A stretch of DNA of 64,000 bases from Varanus komodoensis (Eukaryota > Chordata > Lepidosauria > Squamata > Varanidae). Shown one piece after another: positions 63,655 to 64,000 of this stretch (its first letter is position 1; every line of letters begins with the position of its first letter). The stretch spans positions 17,516,934-17,580,933 of the forward strand of contig NW_025336481.1 in assembly GCF_004798865.1 (NCBI RefSeq), read 5' to 3'. The translations under genes and the position numbers were made by a program. The notes under the pieces were generated by a model. It searched no databases. It was given only the letters and a program-made list of their open reading frames with translations, and had not been told where the DNA came from.

Positions 63655-64000
63655 ATCAAGGCCTTTCTGACAAAGGTAGTTGCACACCTTCTGCATATGC
63701 TTCTGTAGATCAATGCCTTCTTTTAATTTCATTCAAGCCATGGAACTCTCTCCATAAGATTTTTATATTCCAGGTAAAGGCAGTCCTGTTCCAAAACAAA
63801 GCTATCTTGATTAGCTTCTTCTAATAGGATAAATATTGTTGCTATTAGGATTGATGTTACTCGTTATCACTATTTTAGGGTGTTTTTAGTAACTTTTAGT
63901 GTGTATAAGACATCCAACTGCATATTACTTTTTATTATAACTTTTTAACTGTCTTGGAGGCAGTTAGCTGAAAGGCAGATTAAAAATATTTTACATAAAA
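63655..64000 (+). mobile_element. L2-like LINE 3' end (runs off the window)
   Basis: ATTCAAGCCATGGAACTCTC and CAGGTAAAGGCAGTCCTGTT resemble the L2 C-terminal and 3' UTR junction. Tail TTTTTAACTGTCTTGGAGGC and GAAAGGCAGATTAAAAATAT match the usual L2 end. Confidence 0.65.

Noticed and set aside
1-64000. Neighbouring genes CACNA1I and GRAP2, expected beside ENTHD1 from the mammalian order as I recall it
   Set aside because: Looked for their typical coding segments at both edges and saw none; they probably lie outside the window.
1-64000. CRISPR arrays, operons, riboswitches, ribosome binding sites
   Set aside because: Not applicable: spliced vertebrate DNA with no such structures seen.

Overview
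The window looks like nuclear DNA of a squamate reptile (lizard or snake). It is AT-rich, intron-rich and full of the repeat families usual in that group: CR1 and L2 3' ends, RTE (BovB-like) LINEs, L1, tRNA-derived SINEs, a 5S-rRNA-derived SINE, hAT and TA-flanked inverted-repeat elements. The species was not identified. Only one host gene can be supported.

That gene is ENTHD1 (ENTH domain-containing protein 1), on the minus strand. Six coding exons run from the start codon at 59,626 to a TAG at 30,063. All five introns have GT..AG ends, the phases join correctly (1,1,0,1,1), and the spliced frame is open for 619 codons. Exons 1-2 encode an epsin-type ENTH domain. Exons 3-6 encode a low-complexity Ser/Thr/Pro-rich tail ending in a predicted helix. 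Intron 3 (about 16.9 kb) holds most of the larger repeats.

Layout: 1-28.6 kb is intergenic DNA downstream of ENTHD1. It holds CR1, RTE and SINE relics, two TIR elements, a TIR-MITE cluster, a probable solo LTR inside a CR1, and several microsatellites. 28.6-30.06 kb is the probable 3' UTR and flank. 30.06-59.63 kb is ENTHD1. Its intron 4 holds a SINE, part of a MITE and an RTE relic. Its intron 3 holds, from low to high coordinate, an RTE relic, an L1 3' end carrying a nested SINE, an L2 end, two MITEs, a composite hAT structure around a telomere-like tandem repeat, a long RTE relic with a nested 5S-derived SINE, and the 5' half of an L1. 59.6-64 kb is upstream flank with a SINE and an L2 end; no upstream exon or promoter was recognised.

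The most interesting items are: (1) a 1.4-kb composite hAT structure, two hAT copies around two 178-bp repeat units with CCCTAA-type junctions, bounded as a whole by one perfect 8-bp target duplication; (2) two RTE relics in inverted orientation tightly flanking ENTHD1 exon 4; (3) a 5S-rRNA-derived SINE with an exact 7-bp target duplication inside an RTE coding region; (4) recurring CTGGGTTCAGAC inverted ends and an approximately 85-bp near-palindromic repeat seen at several sites. No CRISPR array, operon, tRNA gene or functional rRNA gene was seen.
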